Shown here: positions 1-8,208 of the stretch, piece after piece
Layout: the number at the start of each line of letters is the position of its first letter
Numbering within the stretch: the stretch's first letter is position 1
Source: Microbacterium sp. AB
GTDB lineage: Bacteria; Actinomycetota; Actinomycetes; Actinomycetales; Microbacteriaceae
Direction of reading: 5' to 3'
Length of the DNA stretch: 64,000 bases
Assembly (NCBI RefSeq): GCF_032878875.1
Contig: NZ_CP118157.1
Coordinates: 1,984,001 to 2,048,000 of the forward strand
Position numbers and translations under genes: made by a program
Notes under the pieces: model-generated
Database searches by the model: none
Seen by the model: only the letters and a program-made list of their open reading frames with translations
What the model was told of the DNA's origin: nothing

Positions 1-569
1 CGCCCCGTGTGCGCGCTGATCGTCGTCACCCCCGCATCGGCGATGCCGCAGGGGATGATGCCCCCGAACCCGTCGAGGACGTTGTCGCAGTTGATCGCGA
101 AGCCGTGCATCGTGACCCCCTGGGCGACGCGCACGCCGATCGCGGCGACCTTCTCCTCGTGGCGCACGCCCCGCACCCACACGCCGCTGCGTCCTTCCAC
201 CTGATAACCGTCCATGCCGTGCGCCGCGAGCACCTCGATGAGCACGCGCTCGAGACGGCGCACGTGGTCCACGACGGCGAGGGGCTCGGGAAGCCGGAAG
301 ATCGGATATCCCACGAGCTGCCCCGGGCCGTGCCAGGTGATCCTGCCCCCTCGGTCGACGTCGATCACCGGCGTCCCGTCCCGGGGCCGCTCGTGGGCCT
401 CTGTGCGCTTCCCGGCCGTGTACACGGCCTCGTGCTCGAGGAGGACGAGGGTGTCCGGCCGCTCCCCCGCCACGACGTCGGCATGGATGCGGCGCTGGAG
501 CGCCCAGCCCTCCCCGTAGGGGACGAGATGGGGCGCGAGCCCCGCTTGCACGACGTCGAACACGGACAT
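1..569 (-). CDS. lipB: Lipoyl(octanoyl) transferase, 5' part (3' end outside window)
   Basis: Transfers octanoyl from acyl carrier protein to lipoate-dependent enzyme subunits in the cytoplasm. The minus strand reads a LipB protein: [30 protein letters not shown], the conserved lysine in [20 protein letters not shown] and the catalytic cysteine in [14 protein letters not shown]. About 189 codons are present and the frame is open at the window edge, so only the last 20-40 residues should be missing. ATG at 569 directly abuts a GAGGAGG sequence; GTG at 563 has better ribosome-site spacing, so the start is uncertain by two codons. It is divergent from the ABC transporter operon, with paired inverted repeats between them. 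Confidence 0.93.
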   Translation of the reverse strand, partial: MSVFDVVQAGLAPHLVPYGEGWALQRRIHADVVAGERPDTLVLLEHEAVYTAGKRTEAHERPRDGTPVIDVDRGGRITWHGPGQLVGYPIFRLPEPLAVVDHVRRLERVLIEVLAAHGMDGYQVEGRSGVWVRGVRHEEKVAAIGVRVAQGVTMHGFAINCDNVLDGFGGIIPCGIADAGVTTISAHTG

Positions 570-582
570 CCTCCTCGATCAT

Positions 583-660
583 TTCTTGGATGCCGTCCAA
601 GAATACCCCTGTTCGATCCCTCCGCCCGCCACCCCGGTAAAGTTGGACGCCATCCACTTT
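583..660. promoter_or_regulatory. Paired inverted repeats in the lipB/ABC-transporter divergent region
   Basis: TTCTTGGA (583-590) and TCCAAGAA (596-603) form a perfect 8-bp inverted repeat around TGCCG. A related site follows at 639-660, AAAGTTGGA-CGCCA-TCCACTTT, symmetric apart from one extra T. Both share TTGGAnGCCnTCCA, with copies starting 57 bp apart. Two copies of one dyad upstream of an importer operon suggest a repressor or activator operator. The regulator is unknown. Confidence 0.55.
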
Positions 661-677
661 CCTCACCGAAGGCAGCC

Positions 678-2306
678 ATGTCGTCCCGCACCCTCACCGC
701 AGCAGCCTCCCTCTCCGCGCTCGTCCTCCTCGCGGGCTGCTCAGCCTCGCCCGAGGCCGACGAGACCTCCGAGCCCGTCGACGGCGGAACGCTCGTCTAC
801 GCGACGGGCGACGCCGAGCCGACCTGCCTCGACCCCCACGTCGGCGGGAACTATCCGCAGGCGCTCATCAGCACGCAGTACCTCGAGCCGCTCGTCGGCC
901 GCGACGCCGACGGCACGATCACGCCGTGGCTCGCGACGGAGTGGGAGACCTCCGAGGACGGCCTCACCTGGGACTTCACGCTGCGCGACGACGTCTCGTT
1001 CACCGACGGCACGCCGTTCGACGCGGCGGCCGTCAAGGCGAACATCGAGCACCTGCAGGACCCCGACACGGCCTCCTCGACCGGATACCTCGCCGTGGAG
1101 CAGGTCAGCGAGGTCGAGGTCGTCGACGACGCCCACGTGCGCCTGCACCTGTCCACGCCCAAGTCTGCGCTCCTCGAGGCGCTCAGCCAGCAGTGGACGG
1201 CCATCCAGTCCCCCGCGGGCATCGCGCGGGGGCAGGAGGAGAACTGCCGGGCGCCCATCGGCACAGGGCCCTTCATCGTGGAGGAGTGGGTGCCGCAGCA
1301 GCGCGTCACGCTCGTGCGCAACGAGGACTACGACTCTCCCGGCCCCGAGGCCGACCACGAGGGCCCCGCCTACCTGGACGGCATCGAGTGGCGTTTCATC
1401 CCGGATGCGGCGACGCGGCAGGCCGCGCTCGCCTCCGGGGAGGTCGACGTCGTCGACAACCCCCTGCCGTCCGACATCGCCGCGGCGGAGGGACTCGGCT
1501 TCACGCACATCGACGCGCCGCGTCCCGGGGCGTCGAACCGCATCGAGCTCAACACCGCGCAGGCGCCGTTCGACGACGTCCTCGTGCGGGAGGCGTTCGT
1601 GCGCGCGGCGGACCCGTCGCCCGGCATCGAGTCCCTGTTCCTCGGAGCCGCGACGCGGTCGTACTCGCCGCTGTCGAGCGTGGAGCCCCTCGCCTACTCG
1701 GACGAGTCGCTCTTCGTCACGGATCCCGACGCCGCTGACGACCTGCTCGACGAGGCGGGATGGACCGAGCGCGACGACGACGGCACGCGCGTCAAGGACG
1801 GCGAGCGTCTCACGGTGCGGTTCCCCGTGTCGACCAATCAGTCGACCGCGGCGGAGCAGTCGCTCTTCGAGCAGATCCAGGCGAACGCCGCGGACGCCGG
1901 CTTCGACGTCGTGCTCACGCCCGTGGACCTCTCCGCCTGGTACGGCGCGCTGAGCGCGCACGAGTACGAGGCCGTGAGCGCGCCCTACACGACGGTCGGA
2001 CCCGACGTGCTGCGCATCCTGTACCACTCCGACGGCACCGTGCCCGCGCCGTCCGGGTACTTCGCCAACCACGCGATGCTGCGCGACCCCGAGCTCGACG
2101 CGACGCTCGACGCCGCGGCCTCGGCGCTCGACCCGGACGAGCGGGCCGCCCTCTACGCCGACGCCCAGCGCGTCGTGCTCGACAGCTACGCCGTCCTCCC
2201 CCTCTACGACCAGCAGAACCACTTCCTCGTGAACGGCGCCACGGGGGTGACGACCCTCGGCACGGTCGCGACGCCGACGTTCGTCAACGCACGGCTGACC
2301 GACTGA
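678..2306 (+). CDS. ABC transporter substrate-binding lipoprotein, peptide/nickel/opine family
   Basis: Extracellular solute receptor of an oligopeptide-type importer, 542 residues. The N-terminus is a lipoprotein signal with lipobox LAGC (Cys21). Family-5 binding-protein features follow: GGTLVYATG at the mature start, LTWDFTLRDDVSFTDGTPF, and GTGPFIVEEW near residue 200. It is the first gene of a tight operon with two permeases and a fused ATPase. ATG at 678 is chosen because it starts the signal peptide; the frame stays open far upstream across lipB but has no coding sense there. Substrate cannot be told from sequence; peptides, metal chelates and opines are all possible. Confidence 0.92.
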   Translation: MSSRTLTAAASLSALVLLAGCSASPEADETSEPVDGGTLVYATGDAEPTCLDPHVGGNYPQALISTQYLEPLVGRDADGTITPWLATEWETSEDGLTWDFTLRDDVSFTDGTPFDAAAVKANIEHLQDPDTASSTGYLAVEQVSEVEVVDDAHVRLHLSTPKSALLEALSQQWTAIQSPAGIARGQEENCRAPIGTGPFIVEEWVPQQRVTLVRNEDYDSPGPEADHEGPAYLDGIEWRFIPDAATRQAALASGEVDVVDNPLPSDIAAAEGLGFTHIDAPRPGASNRIELNTAQAPFDDVLVREAFVRAADPSPGIESLFLGAATRSYSPLSSVEPLAYSDESLFVTDPDAADDLLDEAGWTERDDDGTRVKDGERLTVRFPVSTNQSTAAEQSLFEQIQANAADAGFDVVLTPVDLSAWYGALSAHEYEAVSAPYTTVGPDVLRILYHSDGTVPAPSGYFANHAMLRDPELDATLDAAASALDPDERAALYADAQRVVLDSYAVLPLYDQQNHFLVNGATGVTTLGTVATPTFVNARLTD

Positions 2307-2313
2307 CCGCGCG

Positions 2314-3300
2314 ATGCCCGCCCTGCGGTGGATCGCTGCGCGCATCGGCGGCGCGCTGCTCGTGGTGTGGATCGTCGCCACGACGGTGTTCTTCGCCCTG
2401 CGGGCATCCGGCGATCCGCTGGAGGCGATCCTCGGCGGGCCGGGGTCGCAGGCGAGCCCCGAGGCGGTGGAGGCCGCCCGCCGCGAGTACGGTCTCGATC
2501 GGCCGCTCGTCGTGCAGTACCTCCTGCAGCTCTGGCGCGTGTCGACGTTCCAGCTGGGCGACTCGTACGCACGCCGCGAGAGCGTCGTCGGCCTCATCGG
2601 GCAGCAGCTGCCGTCGACCCTGCTGCTCGCCGCCCTCGCCCTCGTCCTCGCGTGGCTGCTCGCCGTCGTCGGCGCCGTGATCGCCACCTCGTCGCGCGGG
2701 ATCGCCGGCCGCGTGGTCGACGCGCTGCTGCGCGGCGTCGAGGTCGTCTCCACCGTCATGCCGCAGTTCTGGCTCGGCACCGTGCTCATCCTGGTCTTCG
2801 CATCGTCGCTCGGCCTGCTCCCCGCCACGAGCGCGGGCAACGACCCCGCGAGTCTCGTCCTGCCCGTCGTGACCCTGGCCGTCCCGATCGCGGGCTTCCT
2901 CGCGCAGGTCTCGCGGGATGCGCTTCTCGAGGCCGATGCCGCCCCCTTCGCCACGACGGCGCGCGCACGGGGCGCCGCCGAGCACAGGGTGCTGCTGCGG
3001 CACACCCTGCGGCATGCGAGCCTTCCCGCCCTCGCGCTGTCGGGATGGGCGTTCGGCAACCTGCTGAGCGGCGCGGTGGTGGTCGAGGTGCTGTTCGCCC
3101 GGCCGGGGATCGGGCGGCTGCTGCAGGAGGCCGCCATGGCCCGCGACGTGCCGCTCGTGATCGGCGCCGTGGCGATCGTCGCGGTGCTGTACGTGGCCGT
3201 CGTCGTCCTGACCGACGCCGTCGAGCTCCTCGTCGACCCGCGCCTGCGGGGTCCGCGCCCGCGCGTGCTGCGGGCGCCCGACGTGGCGGTGGGCTCGTGA
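2314..3300 (+). CDS. ABC transporter permease, DppB/OppB type
   Basis: First membrane subunit of the importer, 328 residues. It has an N-terminal membrane helix (IGGALLVVWIVATTVFFALR), the extracytoplasmic segment with REYGLDRPLVVQYLLQLW that is typical of DppB proteins, and about five further helices. The EAA loop region near residues 205-235 (DALLEADAAPFATTARARGA) contacts the ATPase. It starts 7 bp after the binding-protein gene and its TGA overlaps the GTG of the next permease (GTGA), so the two are probably translationally coupled. Confidence 0.93.
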   Translation: MPALRWIAARIGGALLVVWIVATTVFFALRASGDPLEAILGGPGSQASPEAVEAARREYGLDRPLVVQYLLQLWRVSTFQLGDSYARRESVVGLIGQQLPSTLLLAALALVLAWLLAVVGAVIATSSRGIAGRVVDALLRGVEVVSTVMPQFWLGTVLILVFASSLGLLPATSAGNDPASLVLPVVTLAVPIAGFLAQVSRDALLEADAAPFATTARARGAAEHRVLLRHTLRHASLPALALSGWAFGNLLSGAVVVEVLFARPGIGRLLQEAAMARDVPLVIGAVAIVAVLYVAVVVLTDAVELLVDPRLRGPRPRVLRAPDVAVGS

Positions 3301-4133
3301 GCACGGTGGGCACGGCCCGTCGGCCCCTCGCCGGACGGCGACGGCTCGGGCCGTCGGGGACGCTCGCGCTCGTCGGCCTCGTGGCGATCCTCACCGCCGT
3401 CGTCGCGCCGGGGCTGCTCGCTCCCGGCGACCCGCTCGCGATCGACCCCTCCCGGGCCTTCCTCCCGCCGGGGCCGTCCCATCCGCTCGGCACGGACGAG
3501 TCCGGCCGCGACGTGCTCACGCGCATCGTGCACGGCACGGCGGCGTCCGCCGGCATCGGCCTCGCCGCCACGGCCCTCGGCATCGGGACGGGCCTCGTCA
3601 TCGGATTCGCCGCGGGGCTGGGGCCGCGATGGCTCGACGCGGTCCTCGGACGCGTCATCGAGGTGCTGTTCGCTCTTCCCACGCTCGTCATGGCGCTGCT
3701 CCTCGTCGCGATCATCGGCCCGGGCACGCAGAGCTCGGTGCTCGCCATCGGGCTCGCCACGGCGCCGGGCTATGCGCGAATCCTCCGCGCCCGCGTCCGC
3801 GGCGTCGCCCGCAGCGACTACGTCGCGCACGCGCGGCTGGAAGGGTCGGGCGGCATGACGGTGTTCCTCCGCCACATCGCGCCGAACACCCTGTGGCCGC
3901 TCGTCGCCACCGCGACCCTCGGCATCGGCCAGGCGATCGTGTGGGTGTCCGCGCTGAGCTTCCTCGGGCTCGGCACCCCGCCGCCGTCCCCCGAATGGGG
4001 TGCGATGCTCGACGCCGGGCGCGTGTACATCTCGTACGCGTGGTGGCTCACGGTCTTCCCGGGGCTCGCGATCGTCGTCACGGCGACCGTCCTCACCGTG
4101 CTCGGACGCCGTCTCGGCGGAGGTGCGAGATGA
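3297..4133 (+). CDS. ABC transporter permease, DppC/OppC type
   Basis: Second membrane subunit, 278 residues from GTG at 3297. It shows the DppC pattern: N-terminal helix, HPLGTDESGRDVLTRIVHGT before the core permease domain, an EAA-like loop (YARILRARVRGVARSDYVAHAR), and SFLGLGTPPPSPEWGAMLDAGR near the C-terminus. GTG at 3297 overlaps the previous stop by 4 nt, and its own TGA overlaps the ATG of the ATPase gene. Longer in-frame readings upstream are shadows of the first permease. Confidence 0.93.
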   Translation: MSTVGTARRPLAGRRRLGPSGTLALVGLVAILTAVVAPGLLAPGDPLAIDPSRAFLPPGPSHPLGTDESGRDVLTRIVHGTAASAGIGLAATALGIGTGLVIGFAAGLGPRWLDAVLGRVIEVLFALPTLVMALLLVAIIGPGTQSSVLAIGLATAPGYARILRARVRGVARSDYVAHARLEGSGGMTVFLRHIAPNTLWPLVATATLGIGQAIVWVSALSFLGLGTPPPSPEWGAMLDAGRVYISYAWWLTVFPGLAIVVTATVLTVLGRRLGGGAR

Positions 4134-5650
4134 CGCTGCTCGAGGTGACGGGACTCCGGGTGAGCCTCGCCGGAACGGGTGACGTGCTGCGCGGCGTCGA
4201 TCTGCGCGTCGGCGCCCGCGAATGCCTCGCGATCGTCGGCGAGTCCGGCGCCGGCAAGTCCGTGCTCGCCCGCACGCTGCTCGGGCTCACGCAGGGCGAG
4301 CCCGGAGCACGCGTGCACGCCGACGTCTTCTCGCTCGGCGAGCGGGACGTGCGCGGGGTCGGGAGGCGCGGATGGCGGCGACTGCGCGGACGCGAGGTCT
4401 CGCTCGTGCTGCAGGACGCGCTGCAGTCGCTCGATCCGCTCCGCACCGTCGAGGCGGAGGTCGGCGAGACGCTCGCCGTCCGGCGCGTCGGCCCCGCGGA
4501 GCGGCGGCGGCGCGTCGTGTCGGCGCTCGAGGCCGCGGGGCTCCCCGACGCGTCCCGGCGTCTGCGACAGCGACCGGGGGAGCTCTCGGGCGGCATGCGT
4601 CAACGCGTGCTCATCGCCTCCGCCGTCGTCGGCGGTGCGCGCCTCATCGTCGCGGACGAGCCGACGACCGCCCTCGACGCCACCACGGCCGTCCATGTCC
4701 TCGACCTGCTCGCACGGCTGCGCGACGAGGGGGCGGGGCTCATCCTCATCAGCCACGACCTGTCCGCCGTGGCCCGGGTCGCCGATCGGATCGCGGTGAT
4801 CGACGCGGGCGGGATCGTCGAGACCGGCGTCGCGTCCACGATGCTCGGCGCGCCCGCTCACCCCGTGACGCGGGCGCTCATCGCCGCGGCTCCCCGAGGG
4901 CCGAAACCCGCTCCGGTCGTCGACGCCGGACGCGTGCTCCTGCGCGGGAGAGCCCTCGTCCGGCGCTACCGCTCCCCCGGCGGCGGGACGACGGCCGCCG
5001 TCGACGGCGTCGACGTCACCGTCCGCGCCGGGGAGACCCTCGGCGTCGTCGGCGAGTCGGGCTCGGGCAAGTCGACGCTCGCCCGCCTCCTCGTGGGCGC
5101 CGAGCGGCCCGACTCCGGCGCCCTCGAGCCGGGCTCTCCCCCGCCGCGCCTCCGCCTCGTGCCGCAGGATCCTCTCGCGTCCTTCGACCCCCGGCTCACG
5201 GTCGAGCGCATCCTCCGGCACGCGCTCCGCGACGGCGCGCCGTCGCCCGCGGAGCTGCTCGCGCGCGTCGGACTCGCCCCGGCGATCCTCGACCGCCGCC
5301 CGGCGACGCTCTCCGGCGGTCAGCGCCAGCGCGTCGCGATCGCGCGGGCACTGGCGGGGCGACCCGACGTCCTCGTGTGCGACGAGCCGGTGTCGGCGCT
5401 CGACGTGACGACGCAGGCGGAGGTCCTCCGGCTTCTCGCCGGTCTGCAGCGCGAGGACGGGCTCGGCGTCGTCTTCATCTCCCACGACCTCGCCGTCGTC
5501 CGCGTCGTCAGCGATCGCGTCGCGGTGATGCGGCACGGACGCGTCGTCGAGGAGGGTCCGACCGAGGCGGTCTACGCAGCCCCGGAGCATCCCTTCACGC
5601 GCGAGCTCATCGCCGCCGGCGGCGGAAGGACGGCTACTCCGCGCTCGTGA
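4130..5650 (+). CDS. ABC transporter ATPase with two fused nucleotide-binding domains (DppD-DppF type)
   Basis: Energises the importer, 506 residues. Two complete ATPase modules lie in one chain. Module 1 has Walker A GESGAGKS, signature LSGGMRQR and Walker B LIVADEP. Module 2 has GESGSGKS, LSGGQRQR and LVCDEP. Each ends in the oligopeptide-type tail (HPVTRALIAA and HPFTRELIAA). The fusion replaces separate DppD and DppF proteins. ATG at 4130 overlaps the permease stop (ATGA). The last 17 nt overlap the end of the convergent DUF2004 gene. Confidence 0.94.
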   Translation: MTLLEVTGLRVSLAGTGDVLRGVDLRVGARECLAIVGESGAGKSVLARTLLGLTQGEPGARVHADVFSLGERDVRGVGRRGWRRLRGREVSLVLQDALQSLDPLRTVEAEVGETLAVRRVGPAERRRRVVSALEAAGLPDASRRLRQRPGELSGGMRQRVLIASAVVGGARLIVADEPTTALDATTAVHVLDLLARLRDEGAGLILISHDLSAVARVADRIAVIDAGGIVETGVASTMLGAPAHPVTRALIAAAPRGPKPAPVVDAGRVLLRGRALVRRYRSPGGGTTAAVDGVDVTVRAGETLGVVGESGSGKSTLARLLVGAERPDSGALEPGSPPPRLRLVPQDPLASFDPRLTVERILRHALRDGAPSPAELLARVGLAPAILDRRPATLSGGQRQRVAIARALAGRPDVLVCDEPVSALDVTTQAEVLRLLAGLQREDGLGVVFISHDLAVVRVVSDRVAVMRHGRVVEEGPTEAVYAAPEHPFTRELIAAGGGRTATPRS

Positions 5651-6134
5651 CGGAGTGGATGCCGCCGTCGCTCGTGAGGTTGACGAGGAGGACGTCGTCG
5701 GTGGCGTCGGGGTCGAGCGCGTACTCGAGCACCGCGAAGGGGTCCGCGCCGCCGTGCTCGTCCGCCAGGATCGTCATGCTCATGAGGTTGAGCGAGCGGA
5801 TGATGTCGACCGCCGCGTCCCCGGAGATGTCCACGAGCAGCTCGTCGAGCGCATCGCCGAGGCTCTCCTGCTGCATGAGGATGTATTCGGTGACCTCGCT
5901 GGCGCGGTTGTCGACCTCGCCCAGCATCGCGACGCGGCTGCGCCGGTCGACCTCCTCCAACGACGACACGATCGCGGCGGCGGCGTCGAGCGCCTCCTGC
6001 GAGACGTCCTCCTGGTCGGGGGCCGTCAGATCGACCGAGACCGTCTGATCGCCGAGCTCGACGTTCTCCGACCAGAAGATCGAGCCGTCGGGGCCGGACT
6101 CCAGCAGTCCGAAGAAGTCGTGTTCGATCGCCAT
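5634..6134 (-). CDS. DUF2004-like protein
   Basis: Protein of 166 residues, strongly acidic, with no signal peptide or membrane segment. The opening FFGLLESGPDGSIFWSENVELG and the all-soluble helical remainder resemble DUF2004 proteins of actinobacteria, whose role is unknown. It lies 25 bp downstream of ftsY in the same direction, and its 3' end overlaps the ABC ATPase gene convergently by 17 nt. Family assignment is by recall of the N-terminal pattern. Confidence 0.7.
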   Translation of the reverse strand: MAIEHDFFGLLESGPDGSIFWSENVELGDQTVSVDLTAPDQEDVSQEALDAAAAIVSSLEEVDRRSRVAMLGEVDNRASEVTEYILMQQESLGDALDELLVDISGDAAVDIIRSLNLMSMTILADEHGGADPFAVLEYALDPDATDDVLLVNLTSDGGIHSVTSAE

Positions 6135-6159
6135 GTCGCTTACTCAACCATCCGCGGCG

Positions 6160-7029
6160 TCACTCGACAAGCGACGCGGCGAACACGTGCGGGGTGAAGC
6201 CCGTCAGATCGCCCACGCCCTCGCCCTGACCCAGCAGTTTGACGGGGATCCCCGTGCGTTCCTGCACGGCGAGGACGAAGCCGCCCTTCGCCGATCCGTC
6301 GAGCTTGGTGATGACGAGCCCCGTCACTCCGGCGTGCTCGAGGAAGGCCTCCGCCTGCATCACGCCGTTCTGGCCGGTCGTGGCGTCGAGCACGAGCAGC
6401 ACCTCGCTGATGGGCGCCTGCTTCTCGACGACGCGGCGGATCTTCGTCAGCTCGTCCATGAGGCCGCCCTTCGTGTGCAGCCGCCCCGCGGTGTCCACGA
6501 GGACGATCTCCGTGCCGTTCCGCTTGGCGTGGTCGATCGTCTGGAACGCCACCGATGCGGGGTCCTGTCCCTCGCGCTCGGGCCGCACGATGGCCGCCCC
6601 TCCCCGCTCGGCCCAGGTGGCGAGCTGCTCGACCGCCGCCGCACGGAACGTGTCGGCGGCGCCGACGACGACGGAACGGCCGTGACGGCGGAGGAAGTTC
6701 GCGAACTTGCCGATCGTCGTCGTCTTGCCGACGCCGTTGACGCCGACGACGAGCACGACGGCAGGACGCTCGGTGAGCTTCAGCGTCGTGTCGAACTTCG
6801 CGAAGTGCTCCTCGAGCGTCTCCTGCAGCATCCGCTGGAGGTCCCTCGGGTCCGTCGTGCGGAAGCGCTCGACCTTCTCGCGCAGCTCGTCGACGATGCG
6901 CTCGGTGATGTCGGGGCCGAAGTCCGCCGTCAGCAGGGCCGTCTCGAGGTCGTCCCAGGTGCTCTCGTCGATCGTCGGCTTGACGAACATCCCGCGCAGC
7001 GCGCGCCCGAGTGACCATTTCTCCGCCAT
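6160..7029 (-). CDS. ftsY: Signal recognition particle receptor FtsY
   Basis: GTPase that docks ribosome-SRP complexes at the membrane SecYEG channel. The 289 residues hold essentially only the NG domain: N-domain helices from residue 1, G1 motif GVNGVGKTT near residue 100, DTFRAAAVEQL, DTAGR, TKLDGSAKGG and the closing GVGDLTGF. The long acidic A domain seen in other FtsY proteins is reduced to about a dozen residues. Gene order smc-methyltransferase-ftsY, all on the minus strand, suggests cotranscription. Confidence 0.97.
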   Translation of the reverse strand: MAEKWSLGRALRGMFVKPTIDESTWDDLETALLTADFGPDITERIVDELREKVERFRTTDPRDLQRMLQETLEEHFAKFDTTLKLTERPAVVLVVGVNGVGKTTTIGKFANFLRRHGRSVVVGAADTFRAAAVEQLATWAERGGAAIVRPEREGQDPASVAFQTIDHAKRNGTEIVLVDTAGRLHTKGGLMDELTKIRRVVEKQAPISEVLLVLDATTGQNGVMQAEAFLEHAGVTGLVITKLDGSAKGGFVLAVQERTGIPVKLLGQGEGVGDLTGFTPHVFAASLVE

Positions 7030-7065
7030 GACTCCAGCCTAGTTCGCGCGGCGCGGCCGGCCGGC

Positions 7066-8208
7066 TCAGCGCCGCGTCGACGCCGTCACGGTGAACCTGC
7101 TGTTGCGGCCGACCTGGCGCGTCGGCCCGACGAGGCGCTCGAGCGCCGGACGATAGGCGAGGTGCGAGTTCCACACGCACCACAGCTCGCCCCCGGGGCG
7201 CAGCACGCGCGCGGCCTCGCCGAAGAGCCGCGGGGCGATGCGGTCGACGACGGCGGCTCCGGAGTGGAACGGCGGGTTGAGGAGGACCAGATCGGCCGAC
7301 GCATCCGGACGGGCGCCGAGCCCGTCGTCCCGCGCGACGACCACGCGCCCCGAGAGGCCGTTCGCCTCCGCCGTCGCCGTCGCGGAGGCCACGGCGGCGG
7401 CCGACTGGTCGGACGCGATGACGGAGGCGCCGGGATGCGCCAGGGCGTACGACGCGGCGATGGCGCCCGTGCCGCAGCCGAGGTCGACGGCGCGCTCGAC
7501 CACCGGCATGTCGGGCAGGAACCCGAGGAGGAACCGCGTGCCGAGGTCGACGGAGGAGCCGGCGAACGCCGCGCCGTGGGCGCACACCGTGATCCCGAGG
7601 TCCTCGTGTCGCTCGCTGCGCGGCCATCCTCGTCGCCCCGCGCGCCGGGGCCGCGTCGCGTGCAGCACACGCGACTTGCTCGCCGCTCTGCTGGCGCGCA
7701 CGTCGGCGAAGTGCCGCGCGAGCACGTCGTTCATCCCGAGCGTCATGTGCTTGACGCGTCCGCCCGCCACGAGGCGCACGTCGGCGGCCGCGTGCGCGGC
7801 CACGAGGCCCGCGATCTCGTCGAGGGCGTCGAGCGCGCGCGGCAGCTGCAGCAGCACGAGCCGTGCGTCCCGGACGAGGTCGGCGTCGAGCCCGTGACGC
7901 GCCACGCGGGCGACGTCGACTCCGACCGCATCCGCGTTGCGCTCGAGGGCGCGCTCGCCCGTGATCGCATCCTGATGGAGCCGGATGCGTCTCGTGGGAT
8001 CGGCCGCGACCAGGGGAAGCGTCAGCCCGCCGTAACGGTCGCCGATCACGACGAGCTCCCCCGCGTGCGGCGCCGACTCGGCGAGGACGAGCCGGTCGCT
8101 CGCGTCCGCGGCGACGAGATCGTGGGCCTCGACGTCCGGGCGCCGACGGAGGCGTCCGGCGATCGCGTCGAACGCCGCGACCGCATCGCGGTGCATGCCG
8201 TCGGTCAC
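7066..8208 (-). CDS. Class I SAM methyltransferase, RsmC/RlmG-like
   Basis: Likely modifies rRNA guanine, 380 residues. The C-terminal half has a SAM-binding motif (VDLGCGTGAIAASYAL) and NPPF, the catalytic motif of N2-guanine methyltransferases; the N-terminal half (residues 1-180) is the degenerate methyltransferase-like domain usual in RsmC/RlmG. The GTG start at 8208 overlaps the smc stop (GTGA). An internal ATG at 8196 is an alternative start. Which rRNA position it methylates cannot be read here. Confidence 0.82.
   Translation of the reverse strand: MTDGMHRDAVAAFDAIAGRLRRRPDVEAHDLVAADASDRLVLAESAPHAGELVVIGDRYGGLTLPLVAADPTRRIRLHQDAITGERALERNADAVGVDVARVARHGLDADLVRDARLVLLQLPRALDALDEIAGLVAAHAAADVRLVAGGRVKHMTLGMNDVLARHFADVRASRAASKSRVLHATRPRRAGRRGWPRSERHEDLGITVCAHGAAFAGSSVDLGTRFLLGFLPDMPVVERAVDLGCGTGAIAASYALAHPGASVIASDQSAAAVASATATAEANGLSGRVVVARDDGLGARPDASADLVLLNPPFHSGAAVVDRIAPRLFGEAARVLRPGGELWCVWNSHLAYRPALERLVGPTRQVGRNSRFTVTASTRR

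Noticed and set aside
741..3875. Minus-strand frame of over 1000 codons opposite the ABC importer genes
   Set aside because: The opposite strand encodes clear binding protein and permeases; the antisense translation is low-complexity His/Arg/Gly-rich.
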